Shown in pieces: positions 44,277-53,074 of a stretch of DNA of 64,000 nucleotides. Every line of letters starts with the position of its first letter. Within the stretch, counting starts at the first letter, position 1. A program made the translations under genes and the position numbers. The DNA comes from an uncultured Bacteroidales bacterium. Lineage in GTDB: Bacteria; Bacteroidota; Bacteroidia; Bacteroidales; UBA932. Below the pieces are notes generated by a model, which saw only the letters and a list, made by a program, of their open reading frames with translations, made no database searches and was not told the origin of the DNA. The stretch spans positions 1 through 64,000 of the forward strand of contig ONXC01000015.1 in assembly GCA_900321715.1 (NCBI GenBank). Direction: 5' to 3'.

Positions 44277-44372
44277 ATAGATTGACTATAAGTTATTTAT
44301 GCAAAAGAGGGTGCGATTAATATCGCACCCTCTTTTGCATAAATTGCTATGTATCAAATAGTTACCCCCACG
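44277..44372. repeat. REPIN-like palindrome, family 2, copy b
   Basis: The centre has 21-base arms (44296-44316 with 44323-44343) around the loop TTAATA and is identical to copy a over the 18-base core. Imperfect arms extend to CGTGGAGGTAA on the left and TTACCCCCACG on the right. It starts 17 bases after the ssb stop and could double as its terminator. Confidence 0.8.
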
Positions 44373-44467
44373 GAGGCAAAAGGGACTCAACACGAGAAAA
44401 CGGCGTCTTGGTACAGACCCACAGGTCAACGAAGGACGGTCAAAAGAACATGCGCAGGAGATGATGG

Positions 44468-44498
44468 TTGCGTATGGCCCCTTTTTTGTATATCTTTG
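44468..44498 (+). promoter_or_regulatory. Promoter of the lipoprotein gene at 44535
   Basis: TTG at 44468-44470, 20 bases, then TATCTTTG at 44491-44498, 36 bases before the ATG. GGAGGA at 44522-44527 lies 7 bases before the start, one of the few Shine-Dalgarno-like sequences here. Confidence 0.7.
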
Positions 44499-44534
44499 CA
44501 GTGACAACTGGAAAGAAATATTGGAGGAAAGACT

Positions 44535-45740
44535 ATGAAGCTTTACAGATATCTTATGGCGGCCGTTGTTATGGCCGCACTCTTCACGGGCTGCAGAACC
44601 CGTGTGGAGCCTTATTATCCTAGCGGGAACCAGAGGCCTGGCGGAAACAGTGGCCAGCCTTCAACACCGTCAACGCCACAGACGGATCCCGAACTTAAGG
44701 AAAACACCACCTGGCAGATCTCTTACGAAGGCCGCAAGATTGTGGAAGGGGCCTACACTGAGGAGATCCAGGTGAACAATATTCCCATAACCCAGCAGTA
44801 CCTTGTGAGCGTTATCAACAAGGCAAATTACGCAACTTACGGAGGTGATCTCCTTGCCTTCTTCAAGAACGAGCTAGCCAATAATTCCGACTACGTTTAT
44901 GTGGGCGCTCCGGAAGTGATTCAGTTCAGCCGTTTCCGTCACGGAACATGGTTCGCTTTTGTGATCGGCCTTGACGCTGATAAAAAACTTACCGGAGAGT
45001 ATGCATACTGCAAGTTCTCAGTAGAAGAAGAGACTCCTTCAGAGGAGTACCTCTCCTGGCTTGGAGACTGGACCGTTTCCGACGGGCACATCAGCTATGA
45101 CATCCAGATAGAGCAGGAAGAATCAAACCAGGTGTACAGGCTTTACGGCTGGGAAGTAAGGGATGCTGCACCCTCTGACTGGGTACAGATGGACCTTGAG
45201 CACCTTGAAGCATTCTTTGAGCCCTCTGACGGAAGGCTGTACTTTGTTTCCCAGTACATCACCACCTATGAAGACGATGACCTTGACGGAGCAGAGGTGG
45301 ATGAGCTGTTCCTTGGTGTGATTGACTACGATGGCATCACGGAAGAGATGGGCATCTATATCGTTCCCGATGAGAACATAGACCTTGCCTATGCAGAAAA
45401 GGACGGAGAAGGAAAGATTTCCGTGCGTCCCTGCAACATAAGTGTAAATGTGGGCAATGACCGCTTCGAGGGTAAGTTCTTCAGCATGCAGTACGTATAC
45501 CAGGAGGTTAAAAACGGTAACTGGCATTATTACAACAACGACTCCGTGAACTTCTTTGACAACGCCGGCGGTTTAAACAACGTAACCATGGTAAAGTCCA
45601 AGGGTGGAGTAAGTGTAACCAGGAACGCCGTGAAGAGAAACGGCAAAGCCAGTCTTATCGGCGAAGAAAAACCTCTGAGCGGCAAGGTTTACCAGCCTCG
45701 GTCCGGACGCGTTGCAAAGGGCGCTGTCAGGGTAAAGTAA
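44535..45740 (+). CDS. Lipoprotein of unknown function
   Basis: A 401-residue lipoprotein (lipobox LFTGC, Cys20). A proline/glycine/serine-rich linker follows (about 25-55), then two acidic beta-rich regions (about 60-160 and 170-345). The tail is basic (VSVTRNAVKRNGKAS to VAKGAVRVK). I do not recognise a family. Composition and layout suggest a surface-exposed protein. Its 3' end overlaps the converging gene by 14 bases. Confidence 0.75.
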   Translation: MKLYRYLMAAVVMAALFTGCRTRVEPYYPSGNQRPGGNSGQPSTPSTPQTDPELKENTTWQISYEGRKIVEGAYTEEIQVNNIPITQQYLVSVINKANYATYGGDLLAFFKNELANNSDYVYVGAPEVIQFSRFRHGTWFAFVIGLDADKKLTGEYAYCKFSVEEETPSEEYLSWLGDWTVSDGHISYDIQIEQEESNQVYRLYGWEVRDAAPSDWVQMDLEHLEAFFEPSDGRLYFVSQYITTYEDDDLDGAEVDELFLGVIDYDGITEEMGIYIVPDENIDLAYAEKDGEGKISVRPCNISVNVGNDRFEGKFFSMQYVYQEVKNGNWHYYNNDSVNFFDNAGGLNNVTMVKSKGGVSVTRNAVKRNGKASLIGEEKPLSGKVYQPRSGRVAKGAVRVK

Positions 45741-46467
45741 TATCGGCAACGGAATTCACTTTACCGCCGTCCGTGACATAGACCAAAACGTGGTAATTGC
45801 CGCCATCGGCCAAATCATCAACAGGGAAATCCCTGCCGGCGGCGGCTCCGGATTCCAAAGATCCCAAATCCTCTCCAAAGATATCCGCGGAGAGGATTTT
45901 TCTTAGGATGTTGTCATGTACATAGTCCTCTGATCCGCCGGTCTGAGGGGCAACCAGCCCATCTTCCAGAAGAAGTGCGCCAATGCGATATGTCCCGGGT
46001 TCTGAGGCTGTAACGCTGGCCGATATGACGCCAGAAGAATAACTCAACTCTATCTGGCAGGGCTTTTTACCTGCGGACGCATCTATGCGGGAGAGGATGA
46101 TATCCTTGGACGTAGCAGTGGTGAGGGTGCCTTTATCCAGATTGACAATGGCGCTGGGATATTCCTGAATGTCGAAATAGCTTGCAAGGGCCTCACCTTC
46201 ATGGAAGGAAAAAGCATCCTTGAAATGAACGCAGACGGGGAAGATGGCCGATGGACGCTGAGCTTTCGCTTCCTCTATGGCCGATGTCATCCTGGGACAA
46301 TTGACGCACCAGGTGGCGGTAAAATCCAGCACCAGACCCGGAGCAGCCGCTTCCTCAACGGGCTGTCCGTCAGGGCCGCCGGGACCGGGGAAATCGTCTT
46401 CATCATCGGCCGGATGCCCTACGCAGGCAGTAGCAATAAGGGCTGCAAAAAGTATCTTAAAGCGCAT
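45727..46467 (-). CDS. Omp28-related lipoprotein with thioredoxin-like domain
   Basis: A 246-residue probable lipoprotein (ALIATACVG). After a Pro/Asp/Gly-rich linker comes a thioredoxin-like domain with LDFTATWCVNCPRM; both CxxC cysteines are present. The C-terminal part (about 150-246) is the Omp28 beta domain, with DYVHDNILRKILSADIFG and a matching segment in the protein at 48526. It may carry out thiol exchange at the cell surface or periplasm. It is the last of a leftward four-gene cluster, overlapping the next gene by 11 bases. Confidence 0.78.
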   Translation of the reverse strand: MRFKILFAALIATACVGHPADDEDDFPGPGGPDGQPVEEAAAPGLVLDFTATWCVNCPRMTSAIEEAKAQRPSAIFPVCVHFKDAFSFHEGEALASYFDIQEYPSAIVNLDKGTLTTATSKDIILSRIDASAGKKPCQIELSYSSGVISASVTASEPGTYRIGALLLEDGLVAPQTGGSEDYVHDNILRKILSADIFGEDLGSLESGAAAGRDFPVDDLADGGNYHVLVYVTDGGKVNSVADITLP

Positions 46468-48037
46468 ATTGCAATCTCAGAAATAGGCCCGTGTATTCAG
46501 GCTGCCATCGGCACACGCCGCCGGAGCAAACCATCCCCTCACGGTTGCGGCCGTAGCCAAGGATGCATTTGAAAGTATCTTTTGTCCATGACGCCGATAC
46601 ATTCCAATAGTGCTCCCGGCTGCTGCCGTGGTTATACATATCACTGACTGTAAAACTCCAGTTTGGAGCTATCCCGAATTCCACAAGCGCCGCCATCCAG
46701 TCTCGCTCCCTCTCCTGGGAATAAAGGTACTGCAGTTCCGTTCTCAAGGACACCGTGTGCGAGAAATTGTATTGTCCTTCAAGGACAAATACATTCTGGG
46801 CCTCTGTGGCATTCCTGTTGCCATGGGTTGGGGAATTCTCCTGAATGGAGACAAACAGCTTGGTAATGAGGCTTCTTGTCCATTTCCTGGACAGTTCTAT
46901 GTTAAGGTCACGGTATGCCAGATGATCCCTGTCACGGCGCGGCAGGACTTTGGCAAGTCCATTGATCCAGGATCCGCCCACATGGAATGTCATCCCGTAC
47001 TTCCCGCCAAGGTATGAACCTCTTGCAAAATGGTAATATGCGTCCCCTCTCAGGCCCCATTCACCCTCCGTGAGGGTCTCATACGGATTGAGGCAGGCCA
47101 GCATATAGGTTTGCTGCTGGCAAAGAGCCGGCAGGTAATTAAGGGTATTGGAGGGCACCACCGTTCCCAGGGTGCGGTATGCACGCATGGCCATATTGTC
47201 AAGATATCGGCCCGATGCCGACAGGGACAGGCTGCCGATACTCCAGGAAACATCGGCATACAAAGCCATTCCCCTTTCAAGGGAATAAGTGTCTGACGCA
47301 CCGTTTTGCCTCACGGCCGTAAAATCCGGGCTCTTACCCACATACTCCGCGTTAACCTGGAATGCCCCGGCCGAAAAACTGGCCCTCACAGAATGCATGA
47401 TGACGGAGCGGGGCGCTTCCCGGCCAAGGAGAAGGGTGAGGTCCTCTTCCGGAGCCCACTCATACCGATGAAGTACGGCCCCGCCAAGGGAAAGGCCGAA
47501 AGGAAGGGTAAGGGAAATGTCTGCGGCGCTGACAAGAGAGTTTGAATAGCCCCATTTGGACAATGTACTTGACGGAACTCCGGAAAGAAGGGTAAGGCTG
47601 AGGCCCTGAGCCGGAAGGCTGCCCTTGACGAGGAGACCGCCTATACCGTTTCTAAGCCCAAGGGAACGGTCTTCCCAGCTTCTGAGGAGTATTCCGTTAC
47701 CTATCTGCTCAAAGAAATCCCCGGCCCTTACGCTCCAGTTACTGTCGGTCCAGGACACATACTTCACGGGGAGGCTCCACCCCTTGAGTCCGGTATCATA
47801 ACCCGGCATGGGAGAGGGATACCACTCCCCCTGTAACCCAGCCGAGAATTTACCCGGGGTATAATCCAGCTTAAGGTAATTATTGGAGTGGAAGCCCCTG
47901 TACGGGGAATCCTGCTCAAAATCATACAGGCTGTTGGACTCCAGACTCCCGTGCAAAGGGAAATTCCCGCCAATCTGAGAAAAAGCGGGCCAGCTCACAA
48001 GCAGAGTGAGGAGAAGAAGTGCCTGAAGATGTCTCAT
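46457..48037 (-). CDS. DUF6029-type outer-membrane beta-barrel protein
   Basis: A 526-residue protein with a signal peptide (to about 20), then alternating amphipathic strands rich in Tyr and Trp, ending in LRLQYAL, a typical barrel terminus. NNYLKLDYTPGKFSAGLQGEWYPS near the start and the DFFEQIGNGILLRSWEDRSLG segment fit the DUF6029 family, found only in Bacteroidota. Its function is unknown. It overlaps the TlpA-like gene upstream (ATGA), so the barrel and the thiol proteins are made together and may form one export or maturation unit. Confidence 0.78.
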   Translation of the reverse strand: MRHLQALLLLTLLVSWPAFSQIGGNFPLHGSLESNSLYDFEQDSPYRGFHSNNYLKLDYTPGKFSAGLQGEWYPSPMPGYDTGLKGWSLPVKYVSWTDSNWSVRAGDFFEQIGNGILLRSWEDRSLGLRNGIGGLLVKGSLPAQGLSLTLLSGVPSSTLSKWGYSNSLVSAADISLTLPFGLSLGGAVLHRYEWAPEEDLTLLLGREAPRSVIMHSVRASFSAGAFQVNAEYVGKSPDFTAVRQNGASDTYSLERGMALYADVSWSIGSLSLSASGRYLDNMAMRAYRTLGTVVPSNTLNYLPALCQQQTYMLACLNPYETLTEGEWGLRGDAYYHFARGSYLGGKYGMTFHVGGSWINGLAKVLPRRDRDHLAYRDLNIELSRKWTRSLITKLFVSIQENSPTHGNRNATEAQNVFVLEGQYNFSHTVSLRTELQYLYSQERERDWMAALVEFGIAPNWSFTVSDMYNHGSSREHYWNVSASWTKDTFKCILGYGRNREGMVCSGGVCRWQPEYTGLFLRLQYAL

Positions 48038-48513
48038 TGAAGCCCCTGGAGCTTTTCTACCAGGGAGTCTTCATCTCCGGGAATATAACCCATATGGGAG
48101 TATGAAAGGTTCCCGTTTTTATCAAAGACAAACACGTGTGGAATAGAAGAGACGCCAAGGGCACGGGCCAGTTCCGAGTTGGAGTCATAAAGGATGGTTG
48201 CCGGCCAGCCGCTTCCTGAAGCCATTGCCCTGGCACGGGAAACGCTGCGGGAATCGTCCACGCAGATGGCGTATATCCTGAGCGGGCGCTCCCAGTCCGG
48301 GGCCTGGTCCGTGAGGGCTTCCAGTTCCTCGATACAGAACTTGCACCAGGATGCCCAGAAAGTAATCGCAAAAGGCTGTTTCCCGTCTATGAGGGACGCC
48401 GTGGCAACAACCTTCCCGTCCTTGTCATGAAGGTTCACGGCAGGAATCTTCTGGGCCCTGAGGCCAAGAGGAAGCACTGCCAGGAGGAAGAGTATGAGGA
48501 GTGTCCTTTTCAT
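48034..48513 (-). CDS. TlpA-like periplasmic thioredoxin
   Basis: A 159-residue protein with a signal peptide (MKRTLLILFLLAVLPLGLRAQ) and one thioredoxin fold: FAITFWASWCKFCIEELEAL with the CxxC pair and the cis-proline segment VSSIPHVFVFDKNGNL. It probably reduces or resolves disulfides in the periplasm. It lies 12 bases after the Omp28/BACON gene and overlaps the barrel gene, which suggests that it maintains the two Omp28 thioredoxin domains. Confidence 0.88.
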   Translation of the reverse strand: MKRTLLILFLLAVLPLGLRAQKIPAVNLHDKDGKVVATASLIDGKQPFAITFWASWCKFCIEELEALTDQAPDWERPLRIYAICVDDSRSVSRARAMASGSGWPATILYDSNSELARALGVSSIPHVFVFDKNGNLSYSHMGYIPGDEDSLVEKLQGLQ

Positions 48514-48525
48514 TTCCGGTTAATC

Positions 48526-49896
48526 TTAATTATCGGCCGATGCGATTGCCGCATTGGCGATATAATTGTCAGGGTAGTTACTCTGGGCCTTGAAGCTGGC
48601 CTTGTCACCGTAATCCTTATACACGTAAACTACGACCGAAAGGTTCTCTTTGTTCCAGGTATTGTTTGCCACCGTGTCCCAGGAGAAGGATTTGCTCTCT
48701 CCGGCACCAAGAGTGAAGGAATCGCCAAGGATACTGCCGGTAAGAAGCTGCCTGGCAATATTGTCATGGACAAAGTCTTTTAAGGTGGTAGATCCGCCGG
48801 TAGTAGGATAAAAAGTCTGGGACTGGACTATGCCGCTTTCCATGAGGATTGCAACAACTTTCAGTTCAGAATCTTCCTTGCTTTCAATGGTGGCCGATGC
48901 GTTCACATTGTTTCCGGTCACAGTCAGTGAGGGCGTGATGAGCACGCTGCGACCAAACTTTGACTGGAAATCAGTAACCATTCTGACCACGCTGCCGGCA
49001 AGCGAATTGGAATCTGTGGTGTTATCCAGTTCCATCCACCCGCCAATGACGCCTGTAGGGAAACCGCTTACCTTGTAGCGGCTTGTGAGCGGCGCTACGC
49101 TGCTGAAATAAAGGGGATATCCGGAGGAGGCATGGAAGGTTACAAAGAGGAAGTCCTCATTCTGCTCTGCCGCCTTGTGGAAGCCCTCGTCCATATAGGG
49201 GCAGTATCCGCACCAGGTGGCGGTAAAACGCATACCAAGGACGCTGGCATTTAGCTTACGGCCGGCCTGCGTCACCATCACAGGTATGCAGGTCCCTTCC
49301 TTGGTGCAGATGGACACTATGCCTGTTCTGGGCTCTCCGTCTTCCGTAGGGGCATATTGATCGGCATGGAAGGTTATGGACTCCGTGCCGTCGTGCTTCA
49401 TACGGGAGACGATGCTTATCCATTCGTCCACAATTGTTACGTCGTACTCATGGGAGCCATACTTTACGATGACCACGAAGTTCTTTCCTTCAGGGCCAAT
49501 CTCAAAGGACTTTGGCGACACGCTGAATGAATCCGGGTTGGGGGTCTGGGTAACAGTTGCGAGGGCAGTACTGCCGCCGCAGCTGAGGGTTACGGTAGTT
49601 GAGCGGGGCTCTTCTGCGCCGGAGTACTCAGATACGGTCACGGTAACCTTACCGCTGCCGGTGCCGCTTGAAGGGGCAACAGTGCACCAGGAGGCGTCCT
49701 GTGAAGAAAAAGTCCAGTCTCCGGAAGCGGTAAATTCCAACTCCTTTGACCCGCCTTCATACTCAAAAGAAAGTTCCGCGGCGCTGAGGCCGATTGTATC
49801 TTTTGCTTCTGAATTGTTATCAGAAGACGGCTTTACGCAAGAAAAAGTAAGCGCTATGGCTAAAGCGCAATTAATAATGAAAGAAAAACGATTCAT
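48526..49896 (-). CDS. Omp28-family lipoprotein with BACON and thioredoxin-like domains
   Basis: A 456-residue lipoprotein (lipobox LTFSC). A BACON domain (about 35-120, SWCTVAPSSGTGSGKVTVTVS) is followed by a second BACON-like region (to about 215), a thioredoxin-like domain with RFTATWCGYCPYMDEGF (CxxC), then the Omp28 C-terminal domain with DFVHDNIARQLLTGSILG. It shares the last two domains with the protein at 45727. The start is the ATG at 49896; an extension to 49959 adds 21 residues across the promoter. First gene of the leftward thiol cluster. Confidence 0.8.
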   Translation of the reverse strand: MNRFSFIINCALAIALTFSCVKPSSDNNSEAKDTIGLSAAELSFEYEGGSKELEFTASGDWTFSSQDASWCTVAPSSGTGSGKVTVTVSEYSGAEEPRSTTVTLSCGGSTALATVTQTPNPDSFSVSPKSFEIGPEGKNFVVIVKYGSHEYDVTIVDEWISIVSRMKHDGTESITFHADQYAPTEDGEPRTGIVSICTKEGTCIPVMVTQAGRKLNASVLGMRFTATWCGYCPYMDEGFHKAAEQNEDFLFVTFHASSGYPLYFSSVAPLTSRYKVSGFPTGVIGGWMELDNTTDSNSLAGSVVRMVTDFQSKFGRSVLITPSLTVTGNNVNASATIESKEDSELKVVAILMESGIVQSQTFYPTTGGSTTLKDFVHDNIARQLLTGSILGDSFTLGAGESKSFSWDTVANNTWNKENLSVVVYVYKDYGDKASFKAQSNYPDNYIANAAIASADN

Positions 49897-49928
49897 TACT
49901 CTAACTAACCAACAAACTGTTTGAATTA

Positions 49929-49959
49929 CAAAGATATATAAAATCCCGTAAAAAAACAA
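49929..49959 (-). promoter_or_regulatory. Promoter of the Omp28/TlpA/DUF6029 cluster
   Basis: On the minus strand TTG (49957-49959), 20 bases, then TATCTTTG (49929-49936), 33 bases before the ATG at 49896. A close match to the Bacteroidota consensus. Confidence 0.7.
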
Positions 49960-50814
49960 TTACAGACGGTGTAGTTGCAGGAAACACTTAAGTGTGTTTT
50001 CCATAAGACAGGCTATGGTCATCGGGCCCACGCCTCCAGGTACCGGAGTTATGGCGTAGCATTTTGGTGCCACGGCGTCAAAGTCAACGTCTCCGCATAG
50101 TTTTCCGGTTTCCGGGTCACGGTCCATCCCCACGTCAATCACAACGGCGCCTTCCTTCACCATATCGGCTGTGACCATCTTGGGGCGGCCGGCGGCAACC
50201 ACAAGGATATCGGCCTCACGGGTGACGGAGGGCATATCCACGGTGCGGGTGTGACAGGTGGTGACGGTGGCGTTGGCATCCAGGAGCATCTTTGCAACGG
50301 GAAGGCCCACTATATTGCTTCGGCCGATAACAACGGCCCTCTTGCCCTTGGGATCCACGCCAATGGCCTCCAGGAGCTTCATTATGCCGGAAGGCGTGCA
50401 GGGGGCCATATGAGGCGTTTTCTGCCACAGTCCGGCAACGTTGAGGGGATGGAAGCCGTCCACATCCTTTTCGCGGGCGATGGTCTCTATGACCCTGGCC
50501 TCGGAGATATGTCCGGGAAGGGGAAGCTGGACAAGGATGCCGTCTACGGAGTCATCGGCATTAAGGGAACGCACCTTCTCAAGAAGGGCCGATTCCGACG
50601 TTTCCTCAGGAAGGACTATTGTGGTGTTACGGATGCCGCAGGCCTCGCAGGCCTTGGCCTTATTACGGACGTACACCACGCTGGCAGGGTCTTCCCCCAC
50701 CCTTACAACCACAAGGTGCGGCACGCGGCCGTACTTTTCCGGCAACGACGCCACCTGCTCTTTGATGCTCTCCTTAAGGGAGGCCGATATCTGTTTCCCG
50801 TCTATAAGGATCAT
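49960..50814 (-). CDS. folD: Methylenetetrahydrofolate dehydrogenase/cyclohydrolase
   Basis: A bifunctional 284-residue enzyme that interconverts methylene-, methenyl- and formyl-tetrahydrofolate. It has the catalytic lysine motif VYVRNKAKACEACGI, DGILVQLPLPGHI, the NADP-binding VVIGRSNIVGLPVAKML and the C-terminal TPVPGGVGPMTIACLMENT. I favour ATG 50814 because it overlaps the xth stop as ATGA; the frame also has an ATG at 50826. It supplies the formyl donor that the Fmt at 4101 would need. Confidence 0.95.
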   Translation of the reverse strand: MILIDGKQISASLKESIKEQVASLPEKYGRVPHLVVVRVGEDPASVVYVRNKAKACEACGIRNTTIVLPEETSESALLEKVRSLNADDSVDGILVQLPLPGHISEARVIETIAREKDVDGFHPLNVAGLWQKTPHMAPCTPSGIMKLLEAIGVDPKGKRAVVIGRSNIVGLPVAKMLLDANATVTTCHTRTVDMPSVTREADILVVAAGRPKMVTADMVKEGAVVIDVGMDRDPETGKLCGDVDFDAVAPKCYAITPVPGGVGPMTIACLMENTLKCFLQLHRL

Positions 50815-51560
50815 AGGTCTATGCATAATTCCACGGGGCAGTGGTCTGACCCGAAGATCTCATTGTGGATTTCCGTAGAGACAAGCTTATCCTTGAGGGC
50901 TTCCGACACCACAAAGTAGTCAATGCGCCATCCGGCATTCCTCTCGCGGGCGTTCATGCGGTAGCTCCACCAGGAATACTTTACGTCCGAGGGGTGCTGG
51001 AAGCGCCAGGTGTCAATGAAACCGGCGGAAAGAAGCTCAGTGAACTTTCCGCGTTCTTCGTCGGAGAAACCGGCGTTGAAATGGTTTGTGGAAGGGTTTT
51101 TAAGGTCTATCTCCTCATGCGCCACATTGAGGTCTCCGCAGAACACAACGGGCTTTGGGAGTGCCGATAAATAAGCCCTCAGGTCATCCTCCCACCTCAT
51201 TCTGTAGTCCAGCCTCTTGAGGCCGTCCTGGGAGTTTGGAACGTATGCGCAGACAAGGAAGAAGCCGGGATACTCAAGCGTAATGAGACGGCCCTCGTGG
51301 TCATGCTCATCCACACCCATGCCGTAGCGGACGCTGAGCGGTGTGTGCTTTGTGTAGACGGCGGTGCCGGAATAGCCTTTTTTATCGGCATAATTCCAGT
51401 AGGACTCATAGCCCAGGAACTCAAGGTCCAGCTGCCCCGCCTGCATCTTTGTCTCCTGCAGGCAGAAAAAGTCTGCGTCAAGTTCCGTGAAGATATCGGC
51501 AAACCCTTTGCCTGCAACGGCCCTGAGGCCGTTTACGTTCCAGGAGATGAATTTCAACAT
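50811..51560 (-). CDS. xth: Exodeoxyribonuclease III
   Basis: A 249-residue apurinic/apyrimidinic endonuclease of the exonuclease III family. It shows FISWNVNGLRA, FFCLQETKMQ, GDLNVAHEEIDL, the DTWR...YSWWSYR region, and the final GSDHCPVELCI with the catalytic Asp-His. It works in base-excision repair. One base separates it from cysS and it overlaps folD, so the three genes form a leftward operon. Confidence 0.95.
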   Translation of the reverse strand: MLKFISWNVNGLRAVAGKGFADIFTELDADFFCLQETKMQAGQLDLEFLGYESYWNYADKKGYSGTAVYTKHTPLSVRYGMGVDEHDHEGRLITLEYPGFFLVCAYVPNSQDGLKRLDYRMRWEDDLRAYLSALPKPVVFCGDLNVAHEEIDLKNPSTNHFNAGFSDEERGKFTELLSAGFIDTWRFQHPSDVKYSWWSYRMNARERNAGWRIDYFVVSEALKDKLVSTEIHNEIFGSDHCPVELCIDL

Positions 51561-51561
51561 A

Positions 51562-53034
51562 CTATTCCAGGGTCCAGGTGGCGCCTTCCTTGGTGTCCTT
51601 TACGGTGATTCCAAAGGAGGCAAGGGTGTCACGGATGCGGTCACTTTCTGCCCAGTTCTTTTCCTCGCGGGCCTTCTTGCGGGCTTCAAGGACAAGGCCC
51701 ATAACGCCTTCCAGGGCTTTATCGGCCTTACCGGAGGCGCCGGCGCCCTCTTCCTGGAGGCCAAGGACTTTGCCCACAACCTGGTCAAAGAGCTGAGCAA
51801 GGGCTGCGCGGTCATCGGCCGATAATTTGCCGCCGTTGATGAGTTTCACGGCATCAAAGAGATGGGCGATGGCGATGGGGGTATTGAGGTCATCGCAGAG
51901 GGCATCCCACACGGCATCTATGATGGCCTGGACTGATTCAGAGGGGGAGACCCCTTCTGGAGCATTTGCCCGGTCCCCCTCTGAGACTTGCTTCCACGCC
52001 TGCATAAGGCGCGAAAGGCCCTTCTCTGCGGCCTGGAGGGCCTCGTTGGAGAAGTCAAGGGTGCTGCGATAATGGGCCTGAAGGATGAAGAACCTCACGG
52101 TCATGGGGGTGTAGGCCTGGGTGAGCTTTTCATGCTCCCCGGCAAAGAGCTGAGGCAGCGTGATGAAGTTTCCAAGGCTCTTTCCCATCTTCTGGCCGTT
52201 GATGGTGATCATATTGTTATGGACCCAGTAGTGAACGCCGCGGGTGCCGCGGGAAGCCACATTCTGGGCAATTTCGCACTCATGGTGAGGGAACATAAGG
52301 TCCATTCCGCCGCCGTGGATATCGAACTCATATCCAAGGTATTTCTCACCCATTACGGAGCACTCAAGGTGCCAGCCGGGGAAACCGTCGCCCCAGGGGC
52401 TGGGCCAGCGCATGATATGCTCCGGCTCTGCCTTTTTCCAGAGTGCAAAGTCATAAGGAGCACGTTTGTCGCTCTGGCCGTCAAGGCTGCGGGTGCCTTC
52501 CAGGGTTGCCTCCAGGGTACGGCCGGAAAGGATGCCGTAATTGTGGTCACGGTTGTATTTCTGGACATCGAAGTAGATGCTGCCGTTACTCTCGTAGGCA
52601 TAACCGGCTGCAAGGATTTTCTTGATGGTCTCTATCTGCTCAATGATGTGCCCTGATGCGCGGGGCTCTATGGATGGGGACTGGCAGCCAAGAAGGCGCA
52701 TTGCCTCATGGTAGCGCTCTGTGTAGTACTGGACCACCTCCATGGGCTCCAGTTCCTCCAGGCGGGCCTTCTTTGCAATCTTGTCCTCACCTTCATCGGC
52801 ATCATGCTCCAGATGCCCTACGTCCGTGATATTGCGGACATAGCGGACCTTGTATCCAAGTTCCTTCAGTAGGCGGAAAAGGACATCGTAGGTTACACCA
52901 GGGCGGGCATGACCAAGATGCGCGTCTCCGTAAACGGTGGGACCGCACACGTACATTCCAACGTGCCCCTCATGGATGGGCTTGAAGAGTTCCTTGGTGC
53001 GGCTTAGCGTATTTGTAAGGTATAATGGTCTCAT
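51562..53034 (-). CDS. cysS: Cysteine--tRNA ligase
   Basis: A 490-residue class I synthetase: zinc/HIGH region [41 protein letters not shown] zinc ligands, and the KMSKS-like [13 protein letters not shown]. The C-terminal helical domain is complete. It heads the cysS-xth-folD operon, with a promoter element 7 bases upstream of the start. Confidence 0.97.
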   Translation of the reverse strand: MRPLYLTNTLSRTKELFKPIHEGHVGMYVCGPTVYGDAHLGHARPGVTYDVLFRLLKELGYKVRYVRNITDVGHLEHDADEGEDKIAKKARLEELEPMEVVQYYTERYHEAMRLLGCQSPSIEPRASGHIIEQIETIKKILAAGYAYESNGSIYFDVQKYNRDHNYGILSGRTLEATLEGTRSLDGQSDKRAPYDFALWKKAEPEHIMRWPSPWGDGFPGWHLECSVMGEKYLGYEFDIHGGGMDLMFPHHECEIAQNVASRGTRGVHYWVHNNMITINGQKMGKSLGNFITLPQLFAGEHEKLTQAYTPMTVRFFILQAHYRSTLDFSNEALQAAEKGLSRLMQAWKQVSEGDRANAPEGVSPSESVQAIIDAVWDALCDDLNTPIAIAHLFDAVKLINGGKLSADDRAALAQLFDQVVGKVLGLQEEGAGASGKADKALEGVMGLVLEARKKAREEKNWAESDRIRDTLASFGITVKDTKEGATWTLE

Positions 53035-53040
53035 AGCTTA

Positions 53041-53048
53041 CAAAGATA
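53041..53048 (-). promoter_or_regulatory. -7 element of the cysS operon
   Basis: On the minus strand TATCTTTG fits TAnnTTTG and ends 7 bases before the cysS start. A transcript from it would have almost no leader. No clear -33 element was found. Confidence 0.5.
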
Positions 53049-53074
53049 CGCATTTTTGTGGAATTATGGTCGAA

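Noticed and set aside
42369..44343. The two AAGAGGGTGCGA hairpins as simple terminators of COG2426 and ssb genes
   Set aside because: Termination is possible, but the identical core and extended matching arms are better explained by a copied repeat element. I list them as repeats.
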